Positions 29,053-38,429 of a stretch of DNA of 64,000 nt are shown one piece after another (positions within the stretch are counted from its first letter, which is position 1; every line of letters starts with the position of its first letter). This DNA is from Pycnococcus provasolii (lineage: Eukaryota > Chlorophyta > Pseudoscourfieldiophyceae > Pseudoscourfieldiales), in NCBI GenBank assembly GCA_049487715.1, contig CP150561.1:620001-684000 (forward strand). Reading direction: 5' to 3'. The notes below the pieces were generated by a model, which ran no database searches, was not told the origin of the DNA, and worked only from the letters and a program-made list of their open reading frames with translations. Both the position numbers and the translations under genes were made by a program.

Positions 29053-32000
29053 ATGGCGTCGGCGGAAGACGACTGGCTCGTGGCGGCCATGAAGGAGGCG
29101 GACGGCGAGGTGGCGCGCCTCAGAGCGCAGGACGATAACCTGTACGGCGAACTCTCTGAGGGGATCATGGGCGTCGTTAACGCGGCGGAGGCGGTGGTGC
29201 GAAACAGTGGAATCAAGGTGGCTGCCAAGGATGAAAAAATGTTTGCAAGTGCGAAAGAGTCCAACAACGTCAAGCTGCACGACGTGAACTCGTACGTGCA
29301 GGTGGCGCTGCAGTACCAGCTCGGCAAGCTTGTCAGCACGAGCAGCCGCGCGGTCGTTGGAGACGGGGCTGACGAAGACGTTGACCTGCTCGGCCAGGTG
29401 GAAGACCACATGCGCAACGGCCAGACGTTTGACGCGCTTGGCATATTCCTCGCATTCAACGTCGCCATTGACAGGAAGAAGCTCAGCGCCATGAACGTTC
29501 AAAAGGGGAGCCAGGGGGGGTCGAGTGAAGGCGCCACGTCGCCGGTGCCGTCGCCTTCGCCGCACGATGAGCGCTTCAACGCGTACGGCAGCTCGATCAC
29601 CAATAGTCGCCTGACGCGCATCACAACCAGCATGTTCAAGGTTTGCTTCGAGAACCTGCTGCTGTGCCTGATTAAGAACCACAAGCCGCGGTTCGTGGAA
29701 ACGTCCGTGAAAGACGTAAATCCGACGGACGCGGAGCTAGCATACGTCCTTGCGCTGTGGCAGCTAGCGCCGAGCGCAAAGGAGGCTTGGCGCGCAGTGA
29801 AGTTCTGTTTCAAGAAGAACGTGACCCAGGGCCTGCCGCCGCACAAGGCTGGCCTCATCGGCTACCAGTCGACGGAGGAGACGAAGAAGCGCGACTGGAC
29901 GCAGTGGCGCGTAAACCCGGAAACGCGCAAGGTGACGAAAGGCGACCTCAAGAGGGGCAAGATACCCGCGAAGGAGGAGGTGGAGCCGGAAGATGTGCGC
30001 ACGTGGTGCGACTACATCGTACGACTCGCCGGCTTCCACCAGAGACTGCTGCGGTGCATCCCCGAGCCGCCGCCGCACACGACCATCACGGAGCTCTACG
30101 CATCCACAGTCAGGGAGGTGACGGAGGAGTGCCTGTCGAGCATGCTGACGAGAAGCAATGCCCTAGGCAAGCCGATGCCCGTGAACCCCACGAAGGTTGC
30201 GGAGCTGTACAGAACCATGAGCACCATCATCGGGCGAATCACGGACGCCACGCACTCGCACGAGAAGATAACCACGTTCACGCTGAAACATGTGGGCGGG
30301 TCGCTGCCCAACCACTACGTCGAGGGTCTGAGCCAGTTCACCGCGTACATCATGTCGCCGTTCGTCAAGGCGGCTCGCGACATCTGCGTGAACAACGTCG
30401 AGTACGTCAAGGCGTGGTACGCCTATCATGTCGAGGAGGATCCGTCCGCCCCGAATCCTGAACTTGACCCACATGAGAACAACGACAATTCCAAAAAGGC
30501 CCAGAAGGCGAACATGATGCTCAGGATGCGGCAGAGCGCCCCGCCGAAAGCTGTCTCTGCGCGCGACTTTATGCCTTTGGCGGACTTCAAGAGCCTCGAT
30601 CAGAGCCGCATGCTGCCTACGCAAACGCCTAGCGTAGGCAAGGCGACAGCCGAGGCGTTGGCTAACGAAGGGGTTCGCCTTCGCGACTCGCCCATAGACT
30701 CGGATCTCAGCGCCGAGTACGAGCTCATACCACCGCTCAGCGATAAAGAACTGGAGGCGACGGATGGCGGCGCATTCGACTACGGCTTTATCAATCGTCC
30801 AAAACGTGTGACCATGCGTGTCATGAAGGTGATTCGCATGGTTGACATCCATGCGCGAACAATGCACCACCTTCCCGCGGCATCCGCAGCATCGCTCGCC
30901 CTTGCATGCCTTCGCGCTCTCGAGAAGGAGGTTCTTAACGTGGACGGCATGCTGCGCGGCAATGCCACGCTAGGCATTCGCCTGAAGAAAGCCATGCTCG
31001 GGCTGTCCTCCGCGCCGGCACTGCAGCGATGCATCTGTGCGCTGATCCTGGAGATCCAGGTGCTCGACGGCCGAACGGCTGACGGTAGCTGGCTCCGTCT
31101 CAGCTCGGAGGGCGCCGTGCAGGAGGTTGAGGCTCTCCTTGCTCGCGCCGCCGCACTGCAGTGCCGCCTTGAGCTTACCAGGCAGGGCGGCCTTCACCGC
31201 CTCGTGGAGAGCGGACTTAACATCCTTCGACGAGGAACGGCGTACTCGGAGAGCTACGAATGGACGAGCACGAAACACGCCGTTGACCTTTACTACCCCG
31301 GCGCGCACATCCGGCTGTACCGCCTCAGCCTGAATTCGCTGCTTATGCAAATGCTAGGCACGCTAAGTTCGCGCGTTACCTCGACAGCTTTCACCGAGAT
31401 GTTGCAGCGAAGCTGGCGCAGTCTATGCGCATACTACCTGAGCATAAGTCCGAGCGTGTTGCGCAGGAAACGGTACCTCTCCGACGTGGCATTTCTCACG
31501 GGGACTCTGCTTGCGTACCTTCCAGTGTACGCGCCGAGCGAAGAGGCGAACAAGCTGCTCCCTAACCTCAGTCGCGATCTTTCGTTGATCACAAGGGGAA
31601 TTTGCATGAGAGCGGGGCTGCTCTGTGCGCCCATCGATGATTTATACAAGCTGTGGGATGAGAAGGTGCCATCCGACGTGAAGGGCCAGGAGAACAAGGT
31701 TGACCACCTTACGGCGATCGAGGATGAAGTTGACGCAAGCCAGTCGGACGAGGAGCTTTGGTCGTGGATCCCCGACGAATTCATCGAGCGCCAGCGTGCA
31801 CCACCGTATACGGTTGACTTGGAGAATTACAACGTGCTCAATGTCGAGCATGGACTGCCCTCGATGGATATTTATGATAAAATGAAAACTGACAGGCTGC
31901 GCTATATCAGCCAGTCAATGGACACGGTGTATATCGACACTTGGAAGAAATGGCAGAAAATGCTATTGGAAAGCGTGAAGCAGCACGCGAGCTCGTCTGA

Positions 32001-32385
32001 GATTGCGGTGGTTGTTGCGATGCGTCGTGACGAGATGTCGCAAGTTACGACAGGGTTATATGACGGCGCTGAGGTTGTTGCCGCAAGTCCGGACACGGCG
32101 GCATCCACCAACAGACATTCGAACGAGAAGTCTCCCACTCGAGATCTCCCGCACGAGCTGCCAAGCCTCACAGACACGAGGGCCCAGCAGCACCGGGCAA
32201 TGGCAGAGGCGGCCCGCAGCCCCCCTCACAGCCCCGAGCAGCCGTCTCAACCACCTCCCGAGCAGCCGTCTCAACCACCTCCCGAGCAGCCGTCTGAGGC
32301 GACGTCGCCGCAGGCTGCACCACCAGTTGCTGAAAGGTCGGCTGAAAGGTTCGTCCTTCCCCCGATGCACCCGGAGGATTTGTGA
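29053..32385 (+). CDS. Large helical protein of unknown function (1110 aa)
   Basis: Chosen start is the ATG at 29053 (MASAEDDWLVAAMKEADGEV); the upstream extension begins at a non-ATG codon and is hydrophobic leader sequence. The protein is mostly alpha-helical without membrane segments. Notable conserved-looking parts are ITTSMFKVCFENLLLCLIKN, HVGGSLPNHYVEGLSQFTAY and the C-terminal YDKMKTDRLRYISQSMDTVY. The last ~90 residues are Pro/Gln-rich and disordered with two near-perfect PPPEQPSQ repeats. Composition resembles multi-helical trafficking or tethering proteins, but I do not recognise the family and make no functional claim. TGTAA (CTTTGTAACAT) follows the stop. Confidence 0.75.
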   Translation: MASAEDDWLVAAMKEADGEVARLRAQDDNLYGELSEGIMGVVNAAEAVVRNSGIKVAAKDEKMFASAKESNNVKLHDVNSYVQVALQYQLGKLVSTSSRAVVGDGADEDVDLLGQVEDHMRNGQTFDALGIFLAFNVAIDRKKLSAMNVQKGSQGGSSEGATSPVPSPSPHDERFNAYGSSITNSRLTRITTSMFKVCFENLLLCLIKNHKPRFVETSVKDVNPTDAELAYVLALWQLAPSAKEAWRAVKFCFKKNVTQGLPPHKAGLIGYQSTEETKKRDWTQWRVNPETRKVTKGDLKRGKIPAKEEVEPEDVRTWCDYIVRLAGFHQRLLRCIPEPPPHTTITELYASTVREVTEECLSSMLTRSNALGKPMPVNPTKVAELYRTMSTIIGRITDATHSHEKITTFTLKHVGGSLPNHYVEGLSQFTAYIMSPFVKAARDICVNNVEYVKAWYAYHVEEDPSAPNPELDPHENNDNSKKAQKANMMLRMRQSAPPKAVSARDFMPLADFKSLDQSRMLPTQTPSVGKATAEALANEGVRLRDSPIDSDLSAEYELIPPLSDKELEATDGGAFDYGFINRPKRVTMRVMKVIRMVDIHARTMHHLPAASAASLALACLRALEKEVLNVDGMLRGNATLGIRLKKAMLGLSSAPALQRCICALILEIQVLDGRTADGSWLRLSSEGAVQEVEALLARAAALQCRLELTRQGGLHRLVESGLNILRRGTAYSESYEWTSTKHAVDLYYPGAHIRLYRLSLNSLLMQMLGTLSSRVTSTAFTEMLQRSWRSLCAYYLSISPSVLRRKRYLSDVAFLTGTLLAYLPVYAPSEEANKLLPNLSRDLSLITRGICMRAGLLCAPIDDLYKLWDEKVPSDVKGQENKVDHLTAIEDEVDASQSDEELWSWIPDEFIERQRAPPYTVDLENYNVLNVEHGLPSMDIYDKMKTDRLRYISQSMDTVYIDTWKKWQKMLLESVKQHASSSEIAVVVAMRRDEMSQVTTGLYDGAEVVAASPDTAASTNRHSNEKSPTRDLPHELPSLTDTRAQQHRAMAEAARSPPHSPEQPSQPPPEQPSQPPPEQPSEATSPQAAPPVAERSAERFVLPPMHPEDL

Positions 32386-32653
32386 CACACCTTTGTAACA
32401 TTTGAGATACTGCACTCTCCCTCCCACCTTCATTGGGTTGTTCGACGACGACGACGACGACGACAAGACAAGCGCAGGCGACAGTGCCTTTGAAAACGCC
32501 AGCTCCATGTAGAACCGCGGCCGCGGATGGCACCGGTGAATGGGCTGAATGGTGAAAGTGAATGGTGTGAATGGACGACCGTTGGACAAATAAAGTGCAA
32601 CTTTATTACTGAATGAAGGATCTCAGTCCATTACTGAATGAGCAGCCACAGCC

Positions 32654-33958
32654 TCAGCCGAGCACGGGCTTGCCCGTCTTTTCCAGATATGTATTCACCT
32701 GTTCCAAGTAGTTTTTGTTGAAGCTTTTCTCCGTGTCAGACATTGTGATATTTTTGGCGCGCCGGGCGTTCTCCTCCATCTGCTTCATGAGATCGTCGCG
32801 GTTCGCGAGGCGCTTCATCTTCTGCTTCTCCACCTTCGCGACATCGGCCGCCACCGCCGCCGAGATGCTCTGCGTGAACTTGGCGTGGCGATCCGCCTCC
32901 GCCTCGGCCGCCTTTGCCTTGGCAGCCAGCTTTTCCTCGAGCTGCTTTGCTAGCACCTGCTTCATTTCGTTGTTCCGATCCTTCACAGCCTGCTTGCGAG
33001 ACGCCTCGCGCTCGTCGAGCATCTTCTCATGCTCCTGAAAGTTTTTCTCAATGATCCAGTCGGGGATGTACCTCTTCGCCGGCGCGCGGCCCTGCGCAAT
33101 CACCTCCTGCTGGTCCTGCAGCCTCTTGCGCTCGTCCAGCGCCCTCTGCCTGTTCGCCTCCCACTCGTCGTACATGTCGGACTGCAACTTGAGGAAGCGC
33201 AAGTCCTCCTCGATCTGCGCCTTCTTTTTTGACGCGGCGTTCCGCTTCGCCTCCTCGTTCGCCTCGCGCAGCGTCACCATCTCCTTCTGAAGTTTCTCAA
33301 ACTTCTTCGACTCCTCCTTAATCTTGCGCGAGTACTCGAGCTTCATCGTTGCCTTCATTTCGTCGTCGTCCTTCTTCTTCTCGTCGTCGTATTCCCTGCG
33401 ACGGCGCATCTGCTCCTCAAGCTGTGCAGTTCGCTCCATCTTGAGCCTCTCCACCTGCATACGCTTCGCCTCCTTCTTCGCCGCCTCCTCCTCACACCAC
33501 TTGACATAGTCTGCGTGCTCCATCTGGTACATGCGGTTTTCGTAAGCCTCCTCGTCCTTGCGCTTCTGCTCCATCTCATCCATCTGCTTGTCAAGGTCCG
33601 TCTTGATGCCTTTCTGCGTCGTTTTCATCTTGAGCGCTCGCTCCTTCTTCTCCTCTTCCGTCTTGGCAGCCTCGTACTGCGTGAGCGTTGCCCACTCGTC
33701 CGTCTCCACGGGAACCTTCATAGGCACGCGCGTGAGCTTCACCTCCTGAGGCACGCCGAAGAGTCGGTTGCGTATGCGCTCCTCAAGCATGGCAAGGTCG
33801 CGCTCGTGCACGGACCCGCCCTGAGACATGAACTTGGTCACCTCCGCAGTGATCAGCTCCTGCGTCTTAATGTCGCTGCCAAACGCGCTGTGGAACTTCT
33901 GTCGCATCTTCTGCACGAGCTCCGCGGTGAGAGCAGCCTTGATGTCCGACGGCTGCAT
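32654..33958 (-). CDS. Long coiled-coil protein, possibly ciliary
   Basis: Start ATG 33958 (MQPSDIKAALTAELVQKMRQ), 434 residues. After about 90 residues the protein is an almost continuous Glu/Lys/Arg-rich coiled coil (for example YVKWCEEEAAKKEAKRMQVE), in the style of trichohyalin/plectin-homology proteins such as CFAP45 and CFAP53. A Pro-containing break (GRAPAKRYIPDWIIEKNFQE) separates two coiled segments. The C terminus, ITMSDTEKSFNKNYLEQVNT, is a short conserved-looking helix. The TPH-like build makes a flagellar microtubule-associated role plausible, but this is inference from composition. It is convergent with the large helical gene and has a TG-rich microsatellite right upstream of its start. 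Confidence 0.75.
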   Translation of the reverse strand: MQPSDIKAALTAELVQKMRQKFHSAFGSDIKTQELITAEVTKFMSQGGSVHERDLAMLEERIRNRLFGVPQEVKLTRVPMKVPVETDEWATLTQYEAAKTEEEKKERALKMKTTQKGIKTDLDKQMDEMEQKRKDEEAYENRMYQMEHADYVKWCEEEAAKKEAKRMQVERLKMERTAQLEEQMRRRREYDDEKKKDDDEMKATMKLEYSRKIKEESKKFEKLQKEMVTLREANEEAKRNAASKKKAQIEEDLRFLKLQSDMYDEWEANRQRALDERKRLQDQQEVIAQGRAPAKRYIPDWIIEKNFQEHEKMLDEREASRKQAVKDRNNEMKQVLAKQLEEKLAAKAKAAEAEADRHAKFTQSISAAVAADVAKVEKQKMKRLANRDDLMKQMEENARRAKNITMSDTEKSFNKNYLEQVNTYLEKTGKPVLG

Positions 33959-33971
33959 CTGAGAACCCGGC

Positions 33972-34050
33972 TGTGTGTTGTGTTGTGTGTTGTGTGTTGT
34001 GTGTTGTGTGTGTTGTGTGTGTTGTGTGTGTTGTGTGTGTTGTGTGTGTG
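33972..34050. repeat. TG-rich (TGTGTTG-type) tandem repeat
   Basis: About 79 bp of TGTGTTG and TGTGTGTTG units lie 14 bp upstream of the coiled-coil gene start, so they fall in its 5' UTR or promoter. Confidence 0.9.
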
Positions 34051-35083
34051 ATATACGTAGTAGTGAGTGTACCTGTTAAAGAGGACGTTTCGGTCCGGTT
34101 GTTCTCTCCACATCACATCACATCACATCACACCACACCGCGACGCAATGTCGACAGGGTGGTTGCCGTGTATGTAGCACGCTCGCTCGCTCCGTGCACC
34201 CCCGTTAGTGTGAGACGTACCCTTGCAGTTTTCCCCGTTCGCGACCCGCTCGCCGTTCGCGTTGCGGTTGGCGGCGGCTTTCCCGTGGCGGAGAGTCGGT
34301 CGAGCGCGGACATGGTGGCGGTGTCGTCGCGTGTTGCCGACGTTGTGGGTGTTGGGGACGAGTTGGGCAGAGAGAGAGGGAGGGACCCTAGGTGGTCGTG
34401 GGGAACCTCGTGCTGTGTGAACTACGGTAACCTGCGACGACGACGAGGAGGGGAGAACCTGAACGATGTGCCAGAGCCTTCAAGGTCCTGCAAGAGAGGC
34501 GAGGCGGAAGGTGGAAGGTGGAAGGCGGAAGGCGGAAGGAGGAGAAGGAGGACTGGCGCTGGTGCTGTTACGACTTACCTCTACGTGTCCTCGATGCCCG
34601 TCGTCTGTCGTCTTGTAACACACCGTTGGTCGGCCATGCAAGCTTGCATGTTCATTCGTCCGCAGCACTCCCCACTGCGCAGTCGGCACTCCGCAGTCGG
34701 CACGTGTGGTCGGTCGGGCTGGTCAAGCACTCAAGCTTGCACTTCGTCCGCTTGCTTCGCCTCCGCCACCTCGCGGCCTAGACACCACGGATGAACAGGC
34801 TTCGTAGGCCTGTTGTCGCGGCTTCCCATTTGCGATTATGGCTGGATTCCTCGCCTAGCTAGCGTGAAGCGTGATTGCTTGATGGCGGAAGAAACAAACG
34901 AGCTTTGTCCCAAAGAAACCAGGAACTACCATACCCGGTCAAGTGACCAGCAAGGAGGCCACCACCAGGAGGCGAGCCAGCCGACGAACGAGGGTTGCGT
35001 TGGTTCCTTACCCCGTGTTCAGAGTCGCGGTCAAGTGCCGATTTCGGGGGAAAAATGGGGGAAAATCACTTGACCAGCGTTCA
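34051..35083. other. Region between coiled-coil gene and transposon
   Basis: This holds the coiled-coil gene promoter and about 1 kb in which no supported gene is seen. A plus-strand frame through 34128-34794 is Arg/Val-rich and composition-driven. From 34936 onward, motifs of the form GGTCAAGT appear (34936-34943 and 35029-35036), related to those inside the adjacent transposon, so the element may extend further left. Confidence 0.5.
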
Positions 35084-35745
35084 CAGGGACCGGTCAAGTG
35101 GGGAAAAAGACTTGACCTTTTGGTCAAAAACATGACCGAGCAAAAAAGCTTGGTTATATTTTTGACCAAAGGTCAAGTTTCCCTGGACCTATCCTGTCGA
35201 CCAACGGTCAAGTTTCTTGCCGCTGTTTTTGCCCTCTGTTGTGGGGATCCCTCTGTGAGAGAGGTTTCGTTAAGAGAGGTTTCCCAATACCCTTGTAGGT
35301 ACAGGGTTAAGCTGCGAGGCACGCACGCCACCACACAGTCTGTACAAGATATCGAGAGCCTCATCCTCGTATCTTCTTTTTATCATCTTGTGCACATGTT
35401 CTTTCTCAACGCGTTCTTTGCAAGGCGCAGCACGACGCACGAGCGCGCAGAGCGGCAACGCGTTAGGGGTTCGTCGCTGAGCCTTCGACAAGACACGTAA
35501 TGCTTCACAAATATCTGGAAACAAATATCATGATTCAAACTTGTCGTGAGTTCACATCAAAGCGTTTTTCAACGCTGCACACCTCTTCTCCAAAGGCACT
35601 TCGTCTCGCCGCCTACCTTGCCTTGCCTTTCTGCCTTGCCTGCCAGCGCAAACACCGACTTTGCGAGTTCCCGCCTTCCACCCCATAATTCTTGTTTCAA
35701 AACATCCTTGCTTACCTCCTTGCTTACCTTGCTTACCAAGTTAAC

Positions 35746-36399
35746 ATGATAACTCACTCGTACCTGCAGGCTGCCCTTAAGGGCAAAGGAAAAGCGGTGC
35801 AAGACTGCGACAGCGACAGCGACAGCGGACCACCATCCGTCGACAGCGACAGCGACAGCGACAGCGCACCACCATCCCTCGACAGCGAAAGCGACAGCGA
35901 CTTGGACCCTGGTGTTATCTCGGTTTCCGACGACAGCGACGGCCAGTACTACTGGCGTGACAGGAAGGGCGGGAAGAGGCTCCTTCCTCCTGGCTTTGGC
36001 AGCGTCTCAGAGCTGGTGCGCGAAGCGCGCGACACGCAAGGCGCTTACCTGCTTGTGGACAGCGACCTTTCTGCGCCTGACGACTCAGACATTGACGACG
36101 ACATGAAACACGCGCGTCTCATGAAGATGGTGGACACGTCGTACCTCCACCATAAGCAGAAGCAGAAGCAGAAGCACAAGCACAAGCAGAACCAGAACCA
36201 GAAGCAGAAGCAGAAGCAGAAGCAGAAGCAGAAGCACACGACGAAGTCGTGGGGCGCCCTCAAGCGTACGGCTGCGCAGCGCAGTCCTGCACGAGCTGAA
36301 GACGCCGAAGACACCGAAAAAGCAGAAGAAGCCTTTCGGCGAATCGCAGCAGAACTGAATGCGCGAGAGGGAAGGGCGAAACGCGCGAGAACTTTATGA
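35746..36399 (+). CDS. Transposon-associated second ORF, acidic then Lys/Gln-rich
   Basis: First ATG 35746 (MITHSYLQAALKGKGKAV), 217 residues. The N-terminal third is built of Asp-Ser repeats (DSDSDSGPPSVDSDSDSDS). A short more complex middle follows (QYYWRDRKGGKRLLPPGFGS, SVSELVREARDTQGAYLLVD). Then come a Lys/Gln run (KQKQKQKHKHKQNQNQKQKQ) and a basic helix. It occupies the place of the second ORF in Harbinger elements, which usually has a Myb/SANT domain, but no Myb tryptophans are seen here. It may be a diverged accessory protein or an unrelated host-type gene inside the element. TGTAA follows the stop. Confidence 0.55.
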   Translation: MITHSYLQAALKGKGKAVQDCDSDSDSGPPSVDSDSDSDSAPPSLDSESDSDLDPGVISVSDDSDGQYYWRDRKGGKRLLPPGFGSVSELVREARDTQGAYLLVDSDLSAPDDSDIDDDMKHARLMKMVDTSYLHHKQKQKQKHKHKQNQNQKQKQKQKQKQKHTTKSWGALKRTAAQRSPARAEDAEDTEKAEEAFRRIAAELNAREGRAKRARTL

Positions 36400-36518
36400 A
36401 TTTCGTGTAACACAAGAACACCCAGTTACATGTCATCTTGAGTTCCTTTGTTCAGTCCCTTCCATCAGTCCCTTCCATCAGTATCTATGTTCAGTTCCTT
36501 TCCTATCTTCATTCCCTT

Positions 36519-37871
36519 TCACAGCACAGTGACGGCATTTGCGCGCCTCCACTGCGCAGTTTCGCGGTAACGCTTGCGCGCGATGTCGTTCGCTGCGATG
36601 TGCGCGCAAAGCGCAGCGCGATGCGCAAGCGCATTCACGTTCTGCACGCCTTGTTCGTGTGATGGAGGCTGTGGAGCGTCCTGCTCGTCCTCTTCGTCGT
36701 CCTCGAAGTTCGTGTCTCCTGAGCTCCTGATGAGGTTGTGCAGCACGAAGCAGCAGTGCACCTCCATGAATCGGTTCGATTCATCCCACCACTCTGCGGG
36801 CTTTGCGAGCGTCTGGAATCGTCGCTTCAGCACGCCGTTGAGGCGCTCCACGCACATCCTCATGGAGCTGTGCATGAAGTTGAACTCCCTCTCCGCGGAC
36901 GACTGCGTGTCCCCAGAGAATGGCCGCAGCGTCGCCCTCGTCGTGGCGAACGCCGCATCGACGAGTATCTGTGGAGGGATGACGACGCCGCACACTTCTG
37001 TGTCGTGGCCTCCAGGCGGCCACACGCCTTGGTCAATGATAGGCTGCAGCGAACTCATCGAGAAAGCCCTGCCGTCGGCGGCAGAGCCAGGTATGCCAAC
37101 CTGGCTGAAGCGTATGATGAGGTTGTGGTTGCACAGGAGCAGAGCCTTGTCGGAGACGACGCCCTTTCGGTTCCTTTTCGCGACTGTGTCCCGCGACCGC
37201 GCGCGCACGGGTATCTCCGTGCCGTCGAGCGCCCAGGCGCAAGCGGGCAGGCCTTTCTCTGCCATGAGCTGCAGGTCGGCGTCGATGTCGTTTCCGGTTG
37301 GGAGCTTGATGACGTCGGTGTATGTCGAGCAGATCGCCGCCATGACGTCGAGAACGCACTTACGAGCGGTACTTACCCCCAGACCAAACCACGTCGCGCA
37401 GGTACGGAATGAGTGTCCGAACCTGAACCTCACAAGTGCGACAGCAACTTGAAGTTCCGTCGTGAGTGGCTGGCGAAACGCGCTGCTGCGCGGAGTGCGA
37501 GACTCAATCGCCGGCCGCAGATCTTGCACTATTTTCCTGAATAGCTCCTTCTTCATGCCGAACTGCGCAATCCATGACGCCTCACTGATGCGGGAGAGTT
37601 GCGTTTCAATACACACCCAACTTGACAGCCACTTGGGTACGCTGTACCTGCGGCCAGGCCGAGAACCACCCCAGTCGCGCACCTCTTCGGTGATGCGAAG
37701 AGCGGTGTCGTCGTTGTCGTCCGCGAGCATCAGCGCGAGATATAGGAAAAGGGCCGTGTCTTCTTCGTCGTCCAAGTCTTCGTACATGTCCTCGTAGCAG
37801 TAGTCTTGTACGTCGTTTACCAGGGCGTGCAGCATACGCTCCCGACTGGGCCAGACCACGGGAGAAGCCAT
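36519..37871 (-). CDS. Harbinger-type DDE transposase (HARBI1-like, DDE_Tnp_4)
   Basis: Start ATG 37871, 450 residues, no internal stop. The N-terminal half has a helical region ending in TCATWFGLGVSTARKCVLDV, the helix-turn-helix seen before the nuclease domain in HARBI1. The nuclease domain shows D216 in WALDGTEIPV, D266 in GIPGSAADGRAF, ILVDAAFATT, and E342 in CVERLNGVLKRRFQTL, i.e. the DDE triad in family context. An acidic stretch (FEDDEEDEQ) and a basic tail finish the protein. All catalytic positions are intact, so the element could be recently active. The transposase cuts and pastes DNA with short terminal inverted repeats; it may need the second ORF product for nuclear entry and DNA binding. 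Confidence 0.92.
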   Translation of the reverse strand: MASPVVWPSRERMLHALVNDVQDYCYEDMYEDLDDEEDTALFLYLALMLADDNDDTALRITEEVRDWGGSRPGRRYSVPKWLSSWVCIETQLSRISEASWIAQFGMKKELFRKIVQDLRPAIESRTPRSSAFRQPLTTELQVAVALVRFRFGHSFRTCATWFGLGVSTARKCVLDVMAAICSTYTDVIKLPTGNDIDADLQLMAEKGLPACAWALDGTEIPVRARSRDTVAKRNRKGVVSDKALLLCNHNLIIRFSQVGIPGSAADGRAFSMSSLQPIIDQGVWPPGGHDTEVCGVVIPPQILVDAAFATTRATLRPFSGDTQSSAEREFNFMHSSMRMCVERLNGVLKRRFQTLAKPAEWWDESNRFMEVHCCFVLHNLIRSSGDTNFEDDEEDEQDAPQPPSHEQGVQNVNALAHRAALCAHIAANDIARKRYRETAQWRRANAVTVL

Positions 37872-38429
37872 TATTAAACAAATTAGTTAACGAACGACCG
37901 ATACCAGACTGCGATTTTCAAACAGGCGAGCGGGAACCTGCAACCACGTCTCCGAGAAAGTCGACGTGCGACCGCCGTCTCTGCGAAGAGGTATCCCCTG
38001 TTTTGACCAGAAACTTCACCTTTTGGCTGTGACCATCGGTCAAGGTCAACTGTCTCGAGCCCAGAAAAATTTTCACCAAGGCGGAAAAACACCCCAACTT
38101 GACCGTTTAGCCCTGAACATGCCCTTATTTCATTACCTCGTACATACAGTGTAGGAGTACGCGCCATTGCCCTGCCCATTGCCCGGGCAGCCGGGTCCCC
38201 AATTCCCCTTCCGCTGCGAGGTGCGAGGGAAAGCAAGCAACCTGGCAAGCCCTTAAACCCGAACTCGTCCTCCTGCTTGTTTTCATTTTTATTTAGTTTT
38301 TCCCAACCCCGAAATAAATCGACCTCGTTCCCCTCTGCTTCACTCTCTGCTTCGGCGTCTTCGTAACGCGTCTGTCTATCCACAAAGTTCTCTTTCATTC
38401 CCCCCCATCCCAACTGGCAACGCCTTTTG

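Larger units (their letters stand above)
35084..38115. mobile_element. PIF/Harbinger-like DNA transposon
   Basis: The element contains an intact-looking DDE transposase (minus) and a second convergent frame (plus). Both ends carry related inverted sequences: CAGGGACCGGTCAAGTGGGG at 35084-35103, and, on the other strand, CAGGGCTAAACGGTCAAGTT reading inward from 38115. Inside each end are many subterminal GGTCAAG/CTTGACC motifs (for example 35110-35130, 35161-35176, 35205-35212; 38002-38008, 38038-38050). No 3-bp TWA target duplication is visible at these limits, so the exact ends are uncertain. PIF/Harbinger elements normally encode a DDE transposase plus a second DNA-binding protein. Confidence 0.72.

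Noticed and set aside
34128-34794. Plus-strand frame after the TG repeat
   Set aside because: Arg/Val-rich composition without conserved-looking segments; likely promoter and spacer DNA.
35270-35524. Short minus-strand frame near the left transposon end
   Set aside because: It begins at a non-ATG codon, is short, and has no recognisable domain; could be a remnant but unsupported.
35084-38115. Target-site duplication of the Harbinger-like element
   Set aside because: Bases flanking the inferred termini (TTCA left, AACA right) do not match a TWA duplication, so none is claimed.
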